64,000 nt of DNA from Taeniopygia guttata (GCF_048771995.1 NC_133028.1:73701001-73765000); one strand, 5' to 3'. Shown: positions 28,465-40,429, numbered from the stretch's first letter. Program-made: numbers and translations. Notes: generated by a model not told the origin, from the letters alone.

Positions 28465-31400
28465 ATGCTGACAGTTCAAATCTGTGGCGGAGAGCGCCAG
28501 TCCTGGGTGAGGATCTTCCCATGAGCAGGTCAGTCATTGTTTGCATTTACCGGGGAATTCTAAATGGTGACTATGTTACAGCGGTGTTTTTGTCTTTATT
28601 TTTAGGAGATCCTGGCAGATAGCAGCAGTCAAGGCCCATTGTGCTAGGTGAGCAGTGGAGAGAAGCTGTTGTTTTTGCTCAGGTTTCGGTTTTTGGTGCG
28701 ACCGTAAGCATCCGTTCTTGTTTGTGTACTTTAGGGAATCCCTTCGGAGTACGCATAGCACCTGTCACCAGCTGGCCAATGGACTGGGTTTCCTGTCCTT
28801 TATGAGACCTCTGGAAGTATAGCGGGACCCTGTGATGAAGCCTTCACATTTTGTATGTCAGGGTCCCACCCTGGTAGCCCAGAGGAGTGGACAAGGAATT
28901 GCGGTGAGTCTGGGATGTAGGGAGGAGGAGCGTGGGTACACTCCAGTTTCAGCAATGCCACGTCAGCCCCTCTCCACTTAACCGTGCTGTACCCATAGGT
29001 GATGCTGTCGGCCTCCAAGCACGCCTGAAGTGTGTGGCCTGGGCACTCTGAGGAGGATGGTGAGTAGCAGATTTACCAGGTTTAGGCCGATGTGCTGTTA
29101 AGACTGTGCACTGATGTTTGGTTTTCTTTCTGTGGGCAGACCAAGAGGTGACAGGTGGAACTTAGCAGGCGGGCAGACGGCCTTCTTCTGCAGCCAGCAG
29201 GGATTGACATCCCCAGATATGTGCAAGATAAGTGGAGTGTTACGACCTACAGAGGGGATGGAAGCGGGGTGCTGGCTTGGGCCTTTCTAGAAGGGTTTTT
29301 TTTTGTCTGTTTTGGGGATGGGGATGTCCAAGAAGCGTTTCCTTAGGCCACCTAAAGGGAAAGTGTCTGTTTTGGTCTCAGTGCTGAGGTTCACAGGGCA
29401 GAGCAGTTCCGGTGTGTGTCCTGTCACTTGTCTCTGGTGCACTCTGTGTTGTTTGGGTCTCTCGGTCCTTTCTTCTCCTCGAGAGCTCTCTCTCCCTGTC
29501 ACGTCCTGTCCTGTGTCACGGGTGTCTGCACATATTTGTCCCGGCCATGCTCTGCCCTGCTGCATAGCCTGTAATAGCACAAGTCCTGGGGACTTGAAAT
29601 TGGTAATGCAGTGTGTAGTTGGGATCTGGATTGTGTAAGGAGATGGCCATAACATGTTCAGTGGTGTTAAGTTGTCCTGCAGCTGTTTGATACTAGTTCT
29701 AACTTCCTTTCAGATGCTGACAGTTCAAATCTGTGGCGGAGAGCGCCAGTCCTGGGTGAGGATCTTCCCATGAGCAGGTCGGTCATTGTTTGCATTTACA
29801 GGGGAATTCTAAATGGTGACTCTGTTACAGCGGTGTTTTTGTCTTTATTTTTAGGAGATCCTGGCAGATAGCAGCAGTCAAGGCCCATTGTGCTAGGTGA
29901 GCAGTGGAGAGAAGCTGTTGTTTTTGCTCAGGTTTCGGTTTTTGGTGCGACCGTAAGCATCCGTTCTTGTTTGTGTACTTTAGGGAATCCCTTCGGAGTA
30001 CGCATAGCACCTGTCACCAGCTGGCCAATGGACTGGGTTTCCTGTGCTTTATGAGACCTCTGGAAGTATAGCGGGACCCTGTGATGAAGCCTTCACATTT
30101 TGTTTGTCAGGGTCCCACCCTGGTAGCCCAGAGGAGTGGACAAGGAATTGCGGTGAGTCTGGGATGTAGGGAGGAGGAGCGTGGGTACACTCAAGTTTCA
30201 GCAATGCCACGTCAGCCCCTCTCCACTTAACCGTGCTGTACCCATAGGTGATGCTGTCGGCCTCCAAGCACGCCTGAAGTGTGTGGCCTGGGCACTCTGA
30301 GGAGGATGGTGAGTAGCAGATTTACCAGGTTTTGGCCGATGTGCTGTTAAGACTGTGCACTGATGTTTGGTTTTCTTTCTGTGGGCAGACCAAGAGGTGA
30401 CAGCTGGAACTTAGCAGGCGGTCAGACGGCCTTCTTCTGCAGCCAGCAGGGGTTGACATCCCCAGATATGTGCAAGATAAGTGGAGTGTTACGACCTACA
30501 GAGGGGATGGAAGCGGGGTGCTGGCTTGGGCCTTTCTAGAAGGGGTTTTTTTGTCTGTTTTGGGGATGGGGATGTCCAAGAAGCGTTTCCTTAGGCCACC
30601 TAAAGGGAAAGTGTCTGTTTTGGTCTCAGTGCTGAGGTTCACAGGGCAGAGCAGTTCCGGTGTGTGTCCTGTCACTTGTCTCTGGTGCACTCTGTGTTGT
30701 TTGGGTCTCTCGGTCCTTTCTTCTCCTCGAGAGCTCTCTCTCCCTGTCACGTCCTGTCCTGTGTCACGGGTGTCTGCACATATTTGTCCCGGCCATGCTC
30801 TGCCCTGCTGCATAGCCTGTAATAGCACATGTCCTGGGGACTTGAAATTAGTAATGCAGTGTGTAGTTGGGATCTGGATTGTGTAAGGAGATGGCCATAA
30901 CATGTTCAGTGGTGTTAAGTTGTCCTGCAGCTGTTTGATACTAGTTCTAACTTCCTTTCAGATGCTGACAGTTCAAATCTGTGGCGGAGAGCGCCAGTCC
31001 TGGGTGAGCATCTTCCCATGAGCAGGTCGGTCATTGTTTGCATTTACAGGGGAATTCTAAATGGTGACTATGTTACAGCGGTGTTTTTGTCTTTATTTTT
31101 AGGAGATCCTGGCAGATAGCAGCAGTCAAGGCCCCCTGTGCTAGGTGAACAGTGGAGAGAAGCTGTTGTTTTTGCTCAGGTTTCGGTTTTTGGTGCGACC
31201 GTAAGCATCCGTTCTTGTTTGTGTACTTTAGGGAATCCCTTCGGAGTACGCATAGCACCTGTCACCAGCTGGCCAATGGACTGGGTTTCCTGTGCTTTAT
31301 GAGACCTCTGGAAGTATAGTGGGACCCTGTGATGAAGCCTTCACATTTTGTATGTCAGGGTCCCACCCTGGTAGCCCAGAGGAGTGGACAAGGAAATGCG

Positions 31401-34400
31401 GTGAGTCTGGGATGTAGGGAGGAGGAGCGTGGGTACACTCAAGTTTCAGCAATGCCACGTCACCCCCTCTCCACTTAACCGTGCTGTACCCATAGGTGAT
31501 GCTGTCGGCCTCCAAGCACGCCTGAAGTGTGTGGCCTGGGCACTCTGAGGAGGATGGTGAGTAGCAGATTTACCAGGTTTAGGCCGATGTGCTGTTAAGA
31601 CTGTGCACTGATGTTTGGTTTTCTTTCTGTGGGCAGACCAAGAGGTGACAGCTGGAACTTAGCAGGCGGGCAGACGGCCTTCTTCTGCAGCCAGCAGGGG
31701 TTGACATCCCCAGATATGTGCAAGATAAGTGGAGTGTTACGACCTACAGAGGGGATGGAAGCGGGGTGCTGGCTTGGGCCTTTCTAGAAGGGTTTTTTTT
31801 GTCTGTTTTGGGGATGGGGATGTCCAAGAAGCGTTTCCTTAGGCCACCTAAAGGGAAAGTGTCTGTTTTGGTCTCAGTGCTGAGGTTCACAGGGCAGAGC
31901 AGTTCCGGTGTGTGTCCTGTCACTTGTCTCTGGTGCACTCTGTGTTGTTTGGGTCTCTCGGTCCTTTCTTCTCCTCGAGAGCTCTCTCTCCCTGTCACGT
32001 CCCCTCGTTTGTCACGTCCTGTCCTGTGTCACGGGTGTCTGCACATATTTGTCCCGGCCATGCTCTGCCCTGCTGCATAGCCTGTAATAGCACAAGTCCT
32101 GGGGACTTGAAATTGGTAATGCAGTGTGTAGTTGGGATCTGGATTGTGTAAGGAGATGGCCATAACATGTTCAGTGGTGTTAAGTTGTCCTGCAGCTGTT
32201 TGATACTAGTTCTAACTTCCTTTCAGATGCTGACAGTTCAAATCTGTGGCGGAGAGCGCCAGTCCTGGGTGAGCATCTTCCCATGAGCAGGTCGGTCATT
32301 GTTTGCATTTACAGGGGAATTCTAAATGGTGACTATGTTACAGCGGTGTTTTTGTCTTTATTTTTAGGAGATCCTGGCAGATAGCAGCAGTCAAGGCCCA
32401 TTGTGCTAGGTGAGCAGTGGAGAGAAGCTGTTGTTTTTGCTCAGGTTTCGGTTTTTGGTGCGACCGTAAGCATCCGTTCTTGTTTGTGTACTTTAGGGAA
32501 TCCTTACGGAGTACGCATAGCACCTGTCACCAGCTGGCCAATGGACTGGGTTTCCTGTCCTTTATGAGACCTCTGGAAGTATAGCGGGACCCTGTGATGA
32601 AGCCTTCACATTTTGTATGTCAGGGTCCCACCCTGGTAGCCCAGAGGAGTGGACAAGGAATTGCGGTGAGTCTGGGATGTAGGGAGGAGGAGCGTGGGTA
32701 CACTCCAGTTTCAGCAATGCCACGTCAGCCCCTCTCCACTTAACCGTGCTGTACCCATAGGTGATGCTGTCGGCCTCCAAGCACGCCTGAAGTGTGTGGC
32801 CTGGGCACTCTGAGGAGGATGGTGAGTAGCAGATTTACCAGGTTTAGGCCGATGTGCTGTTAAGACTGTGCACTGATGTTTGGTTTTCTTTCTGTGGGCA
32901 GACCAAGAGGTGACAGGTGGAACTTAGCAGGCGGGCAGACGGCCTTCTTCTGCAGCCAGCAGGGATTGACATCCCCAGATATGTGCAAGATAAGTGGAGT
33001 GTTACGACCTACAGAGGGGATGGAAGCGGGGTGCTGGCTTGGGCCTTTCTAGAAGGGTTTTTTTTGTCTGTTTTGGGGATGGGGATGTCCAAGAAGCGTT
33101 TCCTTAGGCCACCTAAAGGGAAAGTGTCTGTTTTGGTCTCAGTGCTGAGGTTCACAGGGCAGAGCAGTTCCGGTGTGTGTCCTGTCACTTGTCTCTGGTG
33201 CACTCTGTGTTGTTTGGGTCTCTCGGTCCTTTCTTCTCCTCGAGAGCTCTCTCTCCCTGTCACGTCCCCTCGTTTGTCACGTCCTGTCCTGTGTCACGGG
33301 TGTCTGCACATATTTGTCCCGGCCATGCTCTGCCCTGCTGCATAGCCTGTAATAGCACAAGTCCTGGGGACTTGAAATTGGTAATGCAGTGTGTAGTTGG
33401 GATCTGGATTGTGTAAGGAGATGGCCATAACATGTTCAGTGGTGTTAAGTTGTCCTGCAGCTGTTTGATACTAGTTCTAACTTCCTTTCAGATGCTGACA
33501 GTTCAAATCTGTGGCGGAGAGCGCCAGTCCTGGGTGAGCATCTTCCCATGAGCAGGTCGGTCATTGTTTGCATTTACAGGGGAATTCTAAATGGTGACTA
33601 TGTTACAGCGGTGTTTTTGTCTTTATTTTTAGGAGATCCTGGCAGATAGCAGCAGTCAAGGCCCATTGTGCTAGGTGAGCAGTGGAGAGAAGCTGTTGTT
33701 TTTGCTCAGGTTTCGGTTTTTGGTGGGACCGTAAGCATCCGTTCTTGTTTGTGTACTTTAGGGAATCCCTTCGGAGTACGCATAGCACCTGTCACCAGCT
33801 GGCCAATGGACTGGGTTTCCTGTCCTTTATGAGACCTCTGGAAGTATAGCGGGACCCTGTGATGAAGCCTTCACATTTTGTATGTCAGGGTCCCACCCTG
33901 GTAGCCCAGAGGAGTGGACAAGGAATTGCGGTGAGTCTGGGATGTAGGGAGGAGGAGCGTGGGTACACTCCAGTTTCAGCAATGCCACGTCAGCCCCTCT
34001 CCACTTAACCGTGCTGTACCCATAGGTGATGCTGTCGGCCTCCAAGCACGCCTGAAGTGTGTGGCCTGGGCACTCTGAGGAGGATGGTGAGTAGCAGATT
34101 TACCAGGTTTAGGCCGATGTGCTGTTAAGACTGTGCACTGATGTTTGGTTTTCTTTCTGTGGGCAGACCAAGAGGTGACAGGTGGAACTTAGCAGGCGGG
34201 CAGACGGCCTTCTTCTGCAGCCAGCAGGGATTGACATCCCCAGATATGTGCAAGATAAGTGGAGTGTTACGACCTACAGAGGGGATGGAAGCGGGGTGCT
34301 GGCTTGGGCCTTTCTAGAAGGGTTTTTTTTTGTCTGTTTTGGGGATGGGGATGTCCAAGAAGCGTTTCCTTAGGCCACCTAAAGGGAAAGTGTCTGTTTT

Positions 34401-36008
34401 GGTCTCAGTGCTGAGGTTCACAGGGCAGAGCAGTTCCGGTGTGTGTCCTGTCACTTGTCTCTGGTGCACTCTGTGTTGTTTGGGTCTCTCGGTCCTTTCT
34501 TCTCCTCGAGAGCTCTCTCTCCCTGTCACGTCCTGTCCTGTGTCACGGGTGTCTGCACATATTTGTCCCGGCCATGCTCTGCCCTGCTGCATAGCCTGTA
34601 ATAGCACAAGTCCTGGGGACTTGAAATTGGTAATGCAGTGTGTAGTTGGGATCTGGATTGTGTAAGGAGATGGCCATAACATGTTCAGTGGTGTTAAGTT
34701 GTCCTGCAGCTGTTTGATACTAGTTCTAACTTCCTTTCAGATGCTGACAGTTCAAATATGTGGCGGAGGGCGCCAGTCCTGGGTGAGCATCTTCCCATGA
34801 GCAGGTCGGTCATTGTTTGCATTTACAGGGGAATTCTAAATGGTGACTATGTTACAGCGGTGTTTTTGTCTTTATTTTTAGGAGATCCTGGCAGATAGCA
34901 GCAGTCAAGGCACATTGTGCTAGGTGAGCAGTGGAGAGAAGCTGTTGTTTTTGCTCAGGTTTCGGTTTTTGGTGCGACCGTAAGCATCCGTTCTTGTTTG
35001 TGTACTTTAGGGAATCCCTTCGGAGTACGCATAGCACCTGTCACCAGCTGGCCAATGGACTGGGTTTCCTGTGCTTTATGAGACCTCTGGAAGTATAGCG
35101 AGACCCTGTGATGAAGCCTAAAAATTTTGTATGTCAGGGTCCCACCCTGGTAGCCCAGAGGAGTGGACAAGGAATTGCGGTGAGTCTGGGATGTAGGGAG
35201 GAGGAGCGTGGGTACACTCAAGTTTCAGCAATGCCACGTCACCCCCTCTCCACTTAACCGTGCTGTACCCATAGGTGATGCTGTCGGCCTCCAAGCACGC
35301 CTGAAGTGTGTGGCCTGGGCACTCTGAGGAGGATGGTGAGTAGCAGATTTACCAGGTTTTGGCCGATGTGCTGTTAAGACTGTGCACTGATGTTTGGTTT
35401 TCTTTCTGTGGGCAGACCAAGAGGTGACAGGTGGAACTTAGCAGGCGGGCAGACGGCCTTCTTCTGCAGCCAGCAGGGATTGACATCCCCAGATATGTGC
35501 AAGATAAGTGGAGTGTTACGACCTACAGAGGGGATGGAAGCGGGGTGCTGGCTTGGGCATTTCTAGAAGGGTTTTTTTTGTCTGTTTTGGGGATGGGGAT
35601 GTCCAAGAAGCGTTTCCTTAGGCCACCTAAAGGGAAAGTGTCTGTTTTGGTCTCAGTGCTGAGGTTCACAGGGCAGAGCAGTTCCGGTGTGTGTCCTGTC
35701 ACTTGTCTCTGGTGCACTCTGTGTTGTTTGGACTACTCGGTCCTTTCTTCTCCTCTAGAGCTTTCTCTCCCTGTCACGTCCCCTCGTTTGTCACGTCCTG
35801 TCCTGTGTCACGGGTGTCTGCACGTATTTGTCCTTGCGCTGCTCTGCCATGCTGCATAGGCTGGTGTACTTGCACCAGTCCCGGGGATTTGCAATTTGGC
35901 ATGGGGCATGTAGTTGCGTTCTAAGTTGTATTCCCAGTGTCACACCAGATATTTGGACCTGTTAAGTTATCCTACAGCTGTTTGAATTTTGTCCCAACTT
36001 TGTTTCAG

Positions 36009-36720
36009 ATGCATTAACTCTTTGGCAGAGTACCCCTTGTGGTCAGGGGGTTTCTGTGAGATGGTCAGTCATTGTTTGTGTTTGCAGGGGAAGCCTCAAT
36101 GGTCACTCTCTGTTACAGCATTTTTCTTTGTCTTTAGTTTTAGGATGTCCAGGTTGCTAGGAGCAGTCAAGGCCCAGTGTGCCAGGTGAGCAGTGGACAG
36201 AAGCTGTTGTTCTGGCTCTTGTCTCAATTTCTGTTGCAATTCTAAGCATCTACTCTGGGTTACTTTGTTTTATTGTAGGCAGTCCTCTTGGAAGATGTGT
36301 CTGGTCCGGATGTCTGAAGCCAGGTGGGTGCAAGCTTATGGTCTGGGCGGGTGTACTTTTCGAGTCAGGTGGGTGCTGTTTTCGCGGTATCTCAGTGTGG
36401 GTTTGGTTTTTTTGCTTTGTTTTTTTGCAGGCGCTGTCGCTGCCCTAGGTGTGTGAAGGAACAGAGGCGAGCGGGTGAGTTGGCATTTAGGCATGGTCAC
36501 TCATAGGTGACCGTTATGCAGCAGCATGCTAAGCGTGTACCTTTTCATTTTGCAGGTTTCCTCCAGGCAGCCTGTGGAGTCAAATCGAGTTTTCTGGTGA
36601 GCTGGGGCAGCGGTGTGTCGGAGTTCTGGGGATTCCTCTTTTGGTGGGCACTAATTGCATTTTCTGTTTTGTCTTAGGTACCCCGAGGAGGTGCATAGCT
36701 TAAGTTTGGAACTGGCAGCA
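36009..36720 (+). pseudogene. Proximal terminal exon block, decayed
   Basis: Exon-like segments with AG/GT borders at 36009-36063, 36144-36185, 36279-36323, 36431-36474, 36556-36596 and from 36678 match the distal set at 56552-57336. The first four keep compatible phases; the fourth encodes RRCRCPRCVKEQRRAG with its split codons. The fifth is 41 nt rather than 36 nt, so the frame shifts, and the last exon meets a stop in either entering phase (GCATAG or GCTTAA). The distal counterpart is open throughout. I infer a pseudogenised 3' end of the same gene. It could still be transcribed as non-coding RNA. Confidence 0.6.
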
Positions 36721-36868
36721 CTGAAGCGGATGTAGGGAACATCTCACCGTCCACATCCAACTGACATTGAATTCTGTCTGGTTGTCTTTCAAAAGCTAAG
36801 TGCTGGGACCAGTTGGTGCGAGATGGGGGAAAAACCTTTACTATCACAGGAGGCAATTTGATGTTCGC

Positions 36869-37291
36869 TTAGAGGAGAGGCCCATAGTGGAACGGGCCCC
36901 TCGGGAGCAAAGGGAGAGGGTTTCTCCTCAGCCTCACCAGAGTCTTTGCCGGCCAGGGCAGTTCCGATCCGTCTCCGCATTCTCGTGAGGTTTGCATCAG
37001 CGGCCTTCTACGACTCTTGATGTCATCGTGGATATTTTCACTCGAGGAGCCCGCCTGCATGTCTGGAGCTATAGCCATGGTCACCCCGTAGTCATTGCTT
37101 CCTTCTCCGGACTTACTGAGCTTCTTAGGCTTCCTCTTAAGTGCTTTGGCACTAACATCTTGAGAGGAGTTATCTTTCATCATCATGTGGTATTGCCCTA
37201 GTTCTTTCTGTCCTTTGGCATCATCAGCCCATGGCTCATCCTGGGCTAGGAATCTCGGGTCCATAAGGTGGAACTGCCAGGCAGTTTCCAC
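36869..37291 (-). other. Conserved antisense reading frame of unknown status (proximal)
   Basis: A 140-codon minus-strand frame with a non-repetitive, hydrophilic, Lys/Arg-rich translation (contains SAKALKRKPKKLSKSG). Its counterpart is open over 57405-57722, with many amino acid replacements but no frame change in the shared 105 codons. Just upstream, both copies have an ATG reading MADTAQN (minus strand; ATG at 57912-57910 in the distal copy), followed by a frameshift before the conserved frame. I do not recognise the protein. It may be an old processed gene fragment or chance openness of CpG-rich DNA. Confidence 0.3.
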
Positions 37292-37672
37292 TTGTGTCCG
37301 GTGTCATGTTTTCTGTGTCCACTGATTTGTGTCGTAGGCCTTTGTTACGTCTCCATCCTTTAGCAGCATCATTCTGTGCTGTATCGGCCATATTTTACTC
37401 ACGTACCTTCCTGGATATCTCTTATTCTGGCATCTTTACATTTTCACTTTTTGGGACAGGCAGATGTACATGAGATGTTCTCATCCATCTTTCTTCTCAC
37501 CTTTGGTAGCGCCTTCTTTACCTATGTCATTCTCTTGGACTTCTATACGGAGCATATTAGACGCTCATCACGTGACCGCAGTCATTCTGTAGATTCCGCC
37601 TTCTCAAAGGGTATAGGGTCAAGAATTAATCTTCTGGAGAGTTATTTCAAGTCCTCACTTATATTGTATCTC

Positions 37673-37890
37673 TGTTAGCTTATATTATATGTGCTTATGT
37701 TGTGCCTACCTATGTTGGCTTATCATGTATGTATAAGCCAATATACCTTTATTGTATGTACTTATGTTGTATGTACCTCTGTCGGTTTATATTCTATGTA
37801 CCTATACTTTATGTACCTATGTTGGCTTATATTGTGTGCACTCATATTGTATGTACCTACCTTGCCTTATGTTGTATGAGCCTCTGTTGT
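37673..37890 (+). repeat. Degenerate 40-bp minisatellite (about 5 copies)
   Basis: Repeats of the type tatgtacctatgttggctta followed by tattgtatgtgct. The distal copy of the same array (58161-58735) is expanded to about 14 units and is much more uniform. Confidence 0.7.
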
Positions 37891-38071
37891 GCCAATTACA
37901 ATCGGAGCTGCCCTGCCCCGGCACGTAGTGATGCTTAGGTAGAGCAGTTGTAAAACTTTGCAGTTCATCTGTCTTCTATGGGGTTTTGAGTACAACACTG
38001 ACGGGCCCAGAGTAGGAATAGCTCCTAGCTCTCAGATAGTCAGTCATTGATTGCCTCCCATTGTCTTGTAG

Positions 38072-38172
38072 GTCCCCGGGTCCCTACAGAATTTCCTGGA
38101 ATCTACCATTTGACGTCAAGGAGCAGCAGTCAGAAGATGTGTCGAAGCATATTCTTCAGCGTAGTGTTTCAC
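38072..38172 (+). other. Exon-like segment with lost donor (proximal tail)
   Basis: Preceded by ccattgtcttgtag. It is homologous to the distal exon 58908-59008, but the donor there is cac|gtaagt while here the same position reads cac|ataagg, so a canonical donor has been lost. Stops exist in the frames, so if it is an exon it is non-coding. Confidence 0.4.
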
Positions 38173-38282
38173 ATAAGGGTGGCATTCAGCGTGTCAGCTG
38201 AAGAGAGTGTGAGTGTGATTGTCCGTATCTGTTTGTGAGAAGTTTGTGTGTGCTCCTGTCTGCAGGTCTGAGCGTATGCTGA

Positions 38283-38560
38283 CCGGTGTTAACCCTGTGT
38301 GTATGGCCTTTGCCTTTTAGGTTTTTCAACTCATTTTTGAATTTAGAATAAAAAAATCTGCAGCTGGGGTTTTTTTCCCCCCCACCCCCTGGCTGGGTTT
38401 TTTTCCTCTGTCCTGGCCAGTCCATAAGGTGACGTTCGTCACTAAGGTTTGGCCACAGACCATCCCCAGGCCAGGGTTTTTTTCAAGGAGGATTTTTTGG
38501 AAGCTCCCGGGAGCCACGTTCCCGAGGAACAATAATTTCTGGGGTGTAACGGAGCAGTTG
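38283..38560 (+). repeat. Single copy of the G/C hairpin module
   Basis: Runs from the cctttgccttttag acceptor-like site through agaataaaaaaa, a decayed C/G stem around a T run, and gtctcccggga-type sequence. It matches the 361-364-bp module that is tandemly triplicated at 59103-60115. Here the perfect hairpin has decayed and CpG sites are reduced. Confidence 0.65.
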
Positions 38561-38660
38561 AGATGAGAGCGATGGTGAGTTTGTGTGTAACATGAAGGAG
38601 GTGCTCATGCTAGATGAGTGTTGTTTTGTGTGTGTAATCTTTCTTTTGTGTTTCCTCTAA

Positions 38661-38864
38661 CAATAAAACAAAATGTAATTAAACTAGAAAAAAGGATCAT
38701 ATTGTGTTGATATGTGTTTGGTTTCTGTTGCCCTGTGTTGTTCTGTATTTGCATTTGCTGCTGCATTTCCATGTATTGCTTTGTATCTATGCATGTCTAT
38801 GGATTGTATCTGTACTTGCATTTGTATCTGTTGTTTCCATGTGTTTTGCTGAAGTTTAAATAAA
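38661..38864 (+). terminator. Possible polyadenylation signals of the proximal transcript
   Basis: AATAAAA near 38663 and AATAAA at 38859-38864. The second aligns with AATAAA at 60450-60455 in the distal copy, so this may be the conserved 3' end of a plus-strand transcript. Signals of this kind are common by chance in AT-rich DNA. Confidence 0.35.
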
Positions 38865-38949
38865 ACAATTCATTCAGTGAAGTTGAATCAACCCTAGTAA
38901 TGATGCCCCTGCTCCCTCACCTTCCAGCTTTGGCTCCTGTCTTTCTTTG

Positions 38950-39400
38950 GGGTGGTTTAGTAATTTTTTTTCACTGTATTTCTTCCTTTGCTTCTCATCT
39001 TACTTTTCTATTTCTGACTTCATTTCTGTCTGTCCCTAACTCTGTGTTTCTATTTCTCACTGTTTCTAACTCTGTCTCTCTGCTTCTCTATTTCCCGCTA
39101 TTTCTTTTTTTTTCTTTCTTTCTCTGTTTCCAACTATTTCTTTTTCTCTCTATACTTTACTCTTTCTTTTTCTCTCTAGCTTTAACTCTTTTTTCCTCTT
39201 TTTTACTCTCACTCTTTCTTTTTCACTCTAACCCTGCTCATTTTTCACTCTTTTTGTTTTCACTGTTTGCCACTGTTTTCATAGTTCTTTTTTTTCTGTC
39301 TCTCTTTTTCTCTCCAACTTCAACTTTCTTTAACCCTTTGTTTCTCTCTATTTCTACCTTTATTTCTAACTCTGCTTTCCTTTCTAGCTTTAAAAAAGAA
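38950..39400 (+). repeat. Polypyrimidine tract (proximal)
   Basis: Almost only C and T on the plus strand, with ttctttttctctct motifs. It corresponds to 60540-61950 in the distal copy, where it is longer and partly in ordered ~28-bp repeats. Frames through it are low complexity and were not called as genes. Confidence 0.8.
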
Positions 39401-39401
39401 C

Positions 39402-39570
39402 AGCAGTAAAAACTTTCAGACTGCCTGGGAGTAAGAAAAAAAACAAAACAAAAACAAAAACAAACAAACAAAAAAAAAACCCCAAACAACCCAACCTTTA
39501 AATAATTATTTAAAGAAAATTATTTAATCCCTGGGAGCCTGAAATTTTCTACTGCTGCACCAGACATACA
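39402..39570. repeat. Decayed inverted repeat closing the proximal copy
   Basis: Left arm cagcagtaaaaactttcag with gcctgggagtaa; right arm ccctgggagcctgaaatttt with ctactgctg. The arms are reverse complements with mismatches and flank an A-rich loop. In the distal copy (61959-62060) the same structure is nearly perfect. Confidence 0.65.
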
Positions 39571-39705
39571 GCTTTTCTTCTTTTTTCTAATAGATATAGG
39601 GCTCCTAATTAGCGATCCAGCTGGCAGGTAGCAGTAGCAATATGCAGAAACCAGTATTCCCATCAAGCCCACCAGATGAATAATGATACGACCAAGAGTT
39701 CGTCA

Positions 39706-40340
39706 TGTTGAAACATAAATTTTAAGGGATTTAGAGATTTTAGAGCAGCCAAGATTTTAGTTAAAGACAAGCCTTACTAGAGTTAATTAAAATAAATGAG
39801 TAGGCCTTGATAAAGTTAAGAGTGAGTAGTTAACTAGTAATTGATTGTCTGTCAGCACAATGTTTAGTTAGCTGGGTTAATAATGAAGAATATAGAAACT
39901 GATAAATAGCTTTTAAGAGCATAAGACAATTGTGGGCCTCCTCTGTTCTGAAATCAAATGAAGACAAGGAATGGAAGTTCTACCAAGAGTTCATTTGTCA
40001 TATTTGCATTGAAACGGTAGAAAGGCCAGAACAAGGAAGACTTCATTTAATTCCACATTTTGGGACTCATCCCCATGAAAGGGACCACTGACCCATTTCA
40101 GGGAACAAACTTCATGCTTAATAGCTTTTGAAATGATTAGCATATGAAGCAAGGAATGGGATGTACCAAAATTAATAGGTATTTGTATTTTTGGTATTCA
40201 GTACTTGTATGGACAAAACGGCTCTTTAATCACTTGGAAAGTGCGGTGTGTATTTGGGAACTATCCCACATGCTGCTGGGTGTCGACTAAACATACACTT
40301 TCTAACTTTAAACTGTTAGAGAGTTTTTTTTTTTGTCACA
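39706..40340 (+). mobile_element. Probable solo LTR of an endogenous retrovirus, ERVL-like
   Basis: An AT-rich, non-repetitive segment starting tgttgaaacataaatttt and ending near gttttttttttttgtcaca, with a degenerate polyadenylation-type motif (gactaaacatac) close to the end. The order and wording recall avian ERVL solo LTRs from memory. There is no internal coding region next to it. I could not define a clean target-site duplication; cgtca precedes the proposed start and gtca occurs at the proposed end. The proximal locus copy ends about 130 bp to its left. Confidence 0.5.
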
Positions 40341-40429
40341 GCTGGATATCGGTACTAGATCAATATCCATATTTTTATTTTAATAAATCCACACACAAGG
40401 ATAGAATTGCACAAACAGGCGCTCTGCCC

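Larger units (their letters stand above)
871..36008 (+). repeat. Array 1: about 27 tandem ~1.25-kb macrosatellite units carrying exon-like blocks
   Basis: Units begin at an exon-like ATGCTGACAGTTC segment preceded by cttcctttcag (871, 2127, 3376, then every 1248-1249 or 1265-1266 bp, last at 34741). The first unit (871-2126) and the last (from about 35.7 kb) are diverged; the rest are nearly identical. Two length classes differ by a 17-bp segment (cccctcgtttgtcacgt), and a T tract adds 1-2 bp. Almost every unit has one CTCGAG and one GAATTC, so XhoI or EcoRI should give a ~1.25-kb ladder. Each unit contains the same exon-like segments as array 2, but the amplified type is broken: exon 5 lacks 8 nt and runs into TGA, exon 6 has ACTTAG instead of ACTTAC, and exon D reads into TAG. 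I read it as an expanded pseudogene or non-coding array. Confidence 0.9.
36721..38071 (+). repeat. Proximal copy tail, CpG-decayed, homologous to 57337-58907
   Basis: Clear alignment to the distal tail. Many CpG positions of the distal copy are TpG or CpA here: for example distal ctcgcgaggctcgcgtcg against ctcgtgaggtttgcatca near 36984. The segment holds a degenerate 40-bp minisatellite (about 37673-37890) and a minus-strand reading frame over 36869-37291. No supported gene on the plus strand. Confidence 0.75.

Noticed and set aside
2745..35859. Repeated 61-160-codon frames on both strands of array 1
   Set aside because: They cross exon and intron-like segments, overlap on opposite strands, and change length with the T tract and the 17-bp indel; no sign of coding use.
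871..36008. Centromeric satellite
   Set aside because: The unit is long, exon-bearing, and shared with a second array beside the terminal telomere.
38900..39409. 169-codon Phe/Leu/Ser-rich membrane-like protein
   Set aside because: It lies in the pyrimidine tract; hydrophobicity follows from composition.
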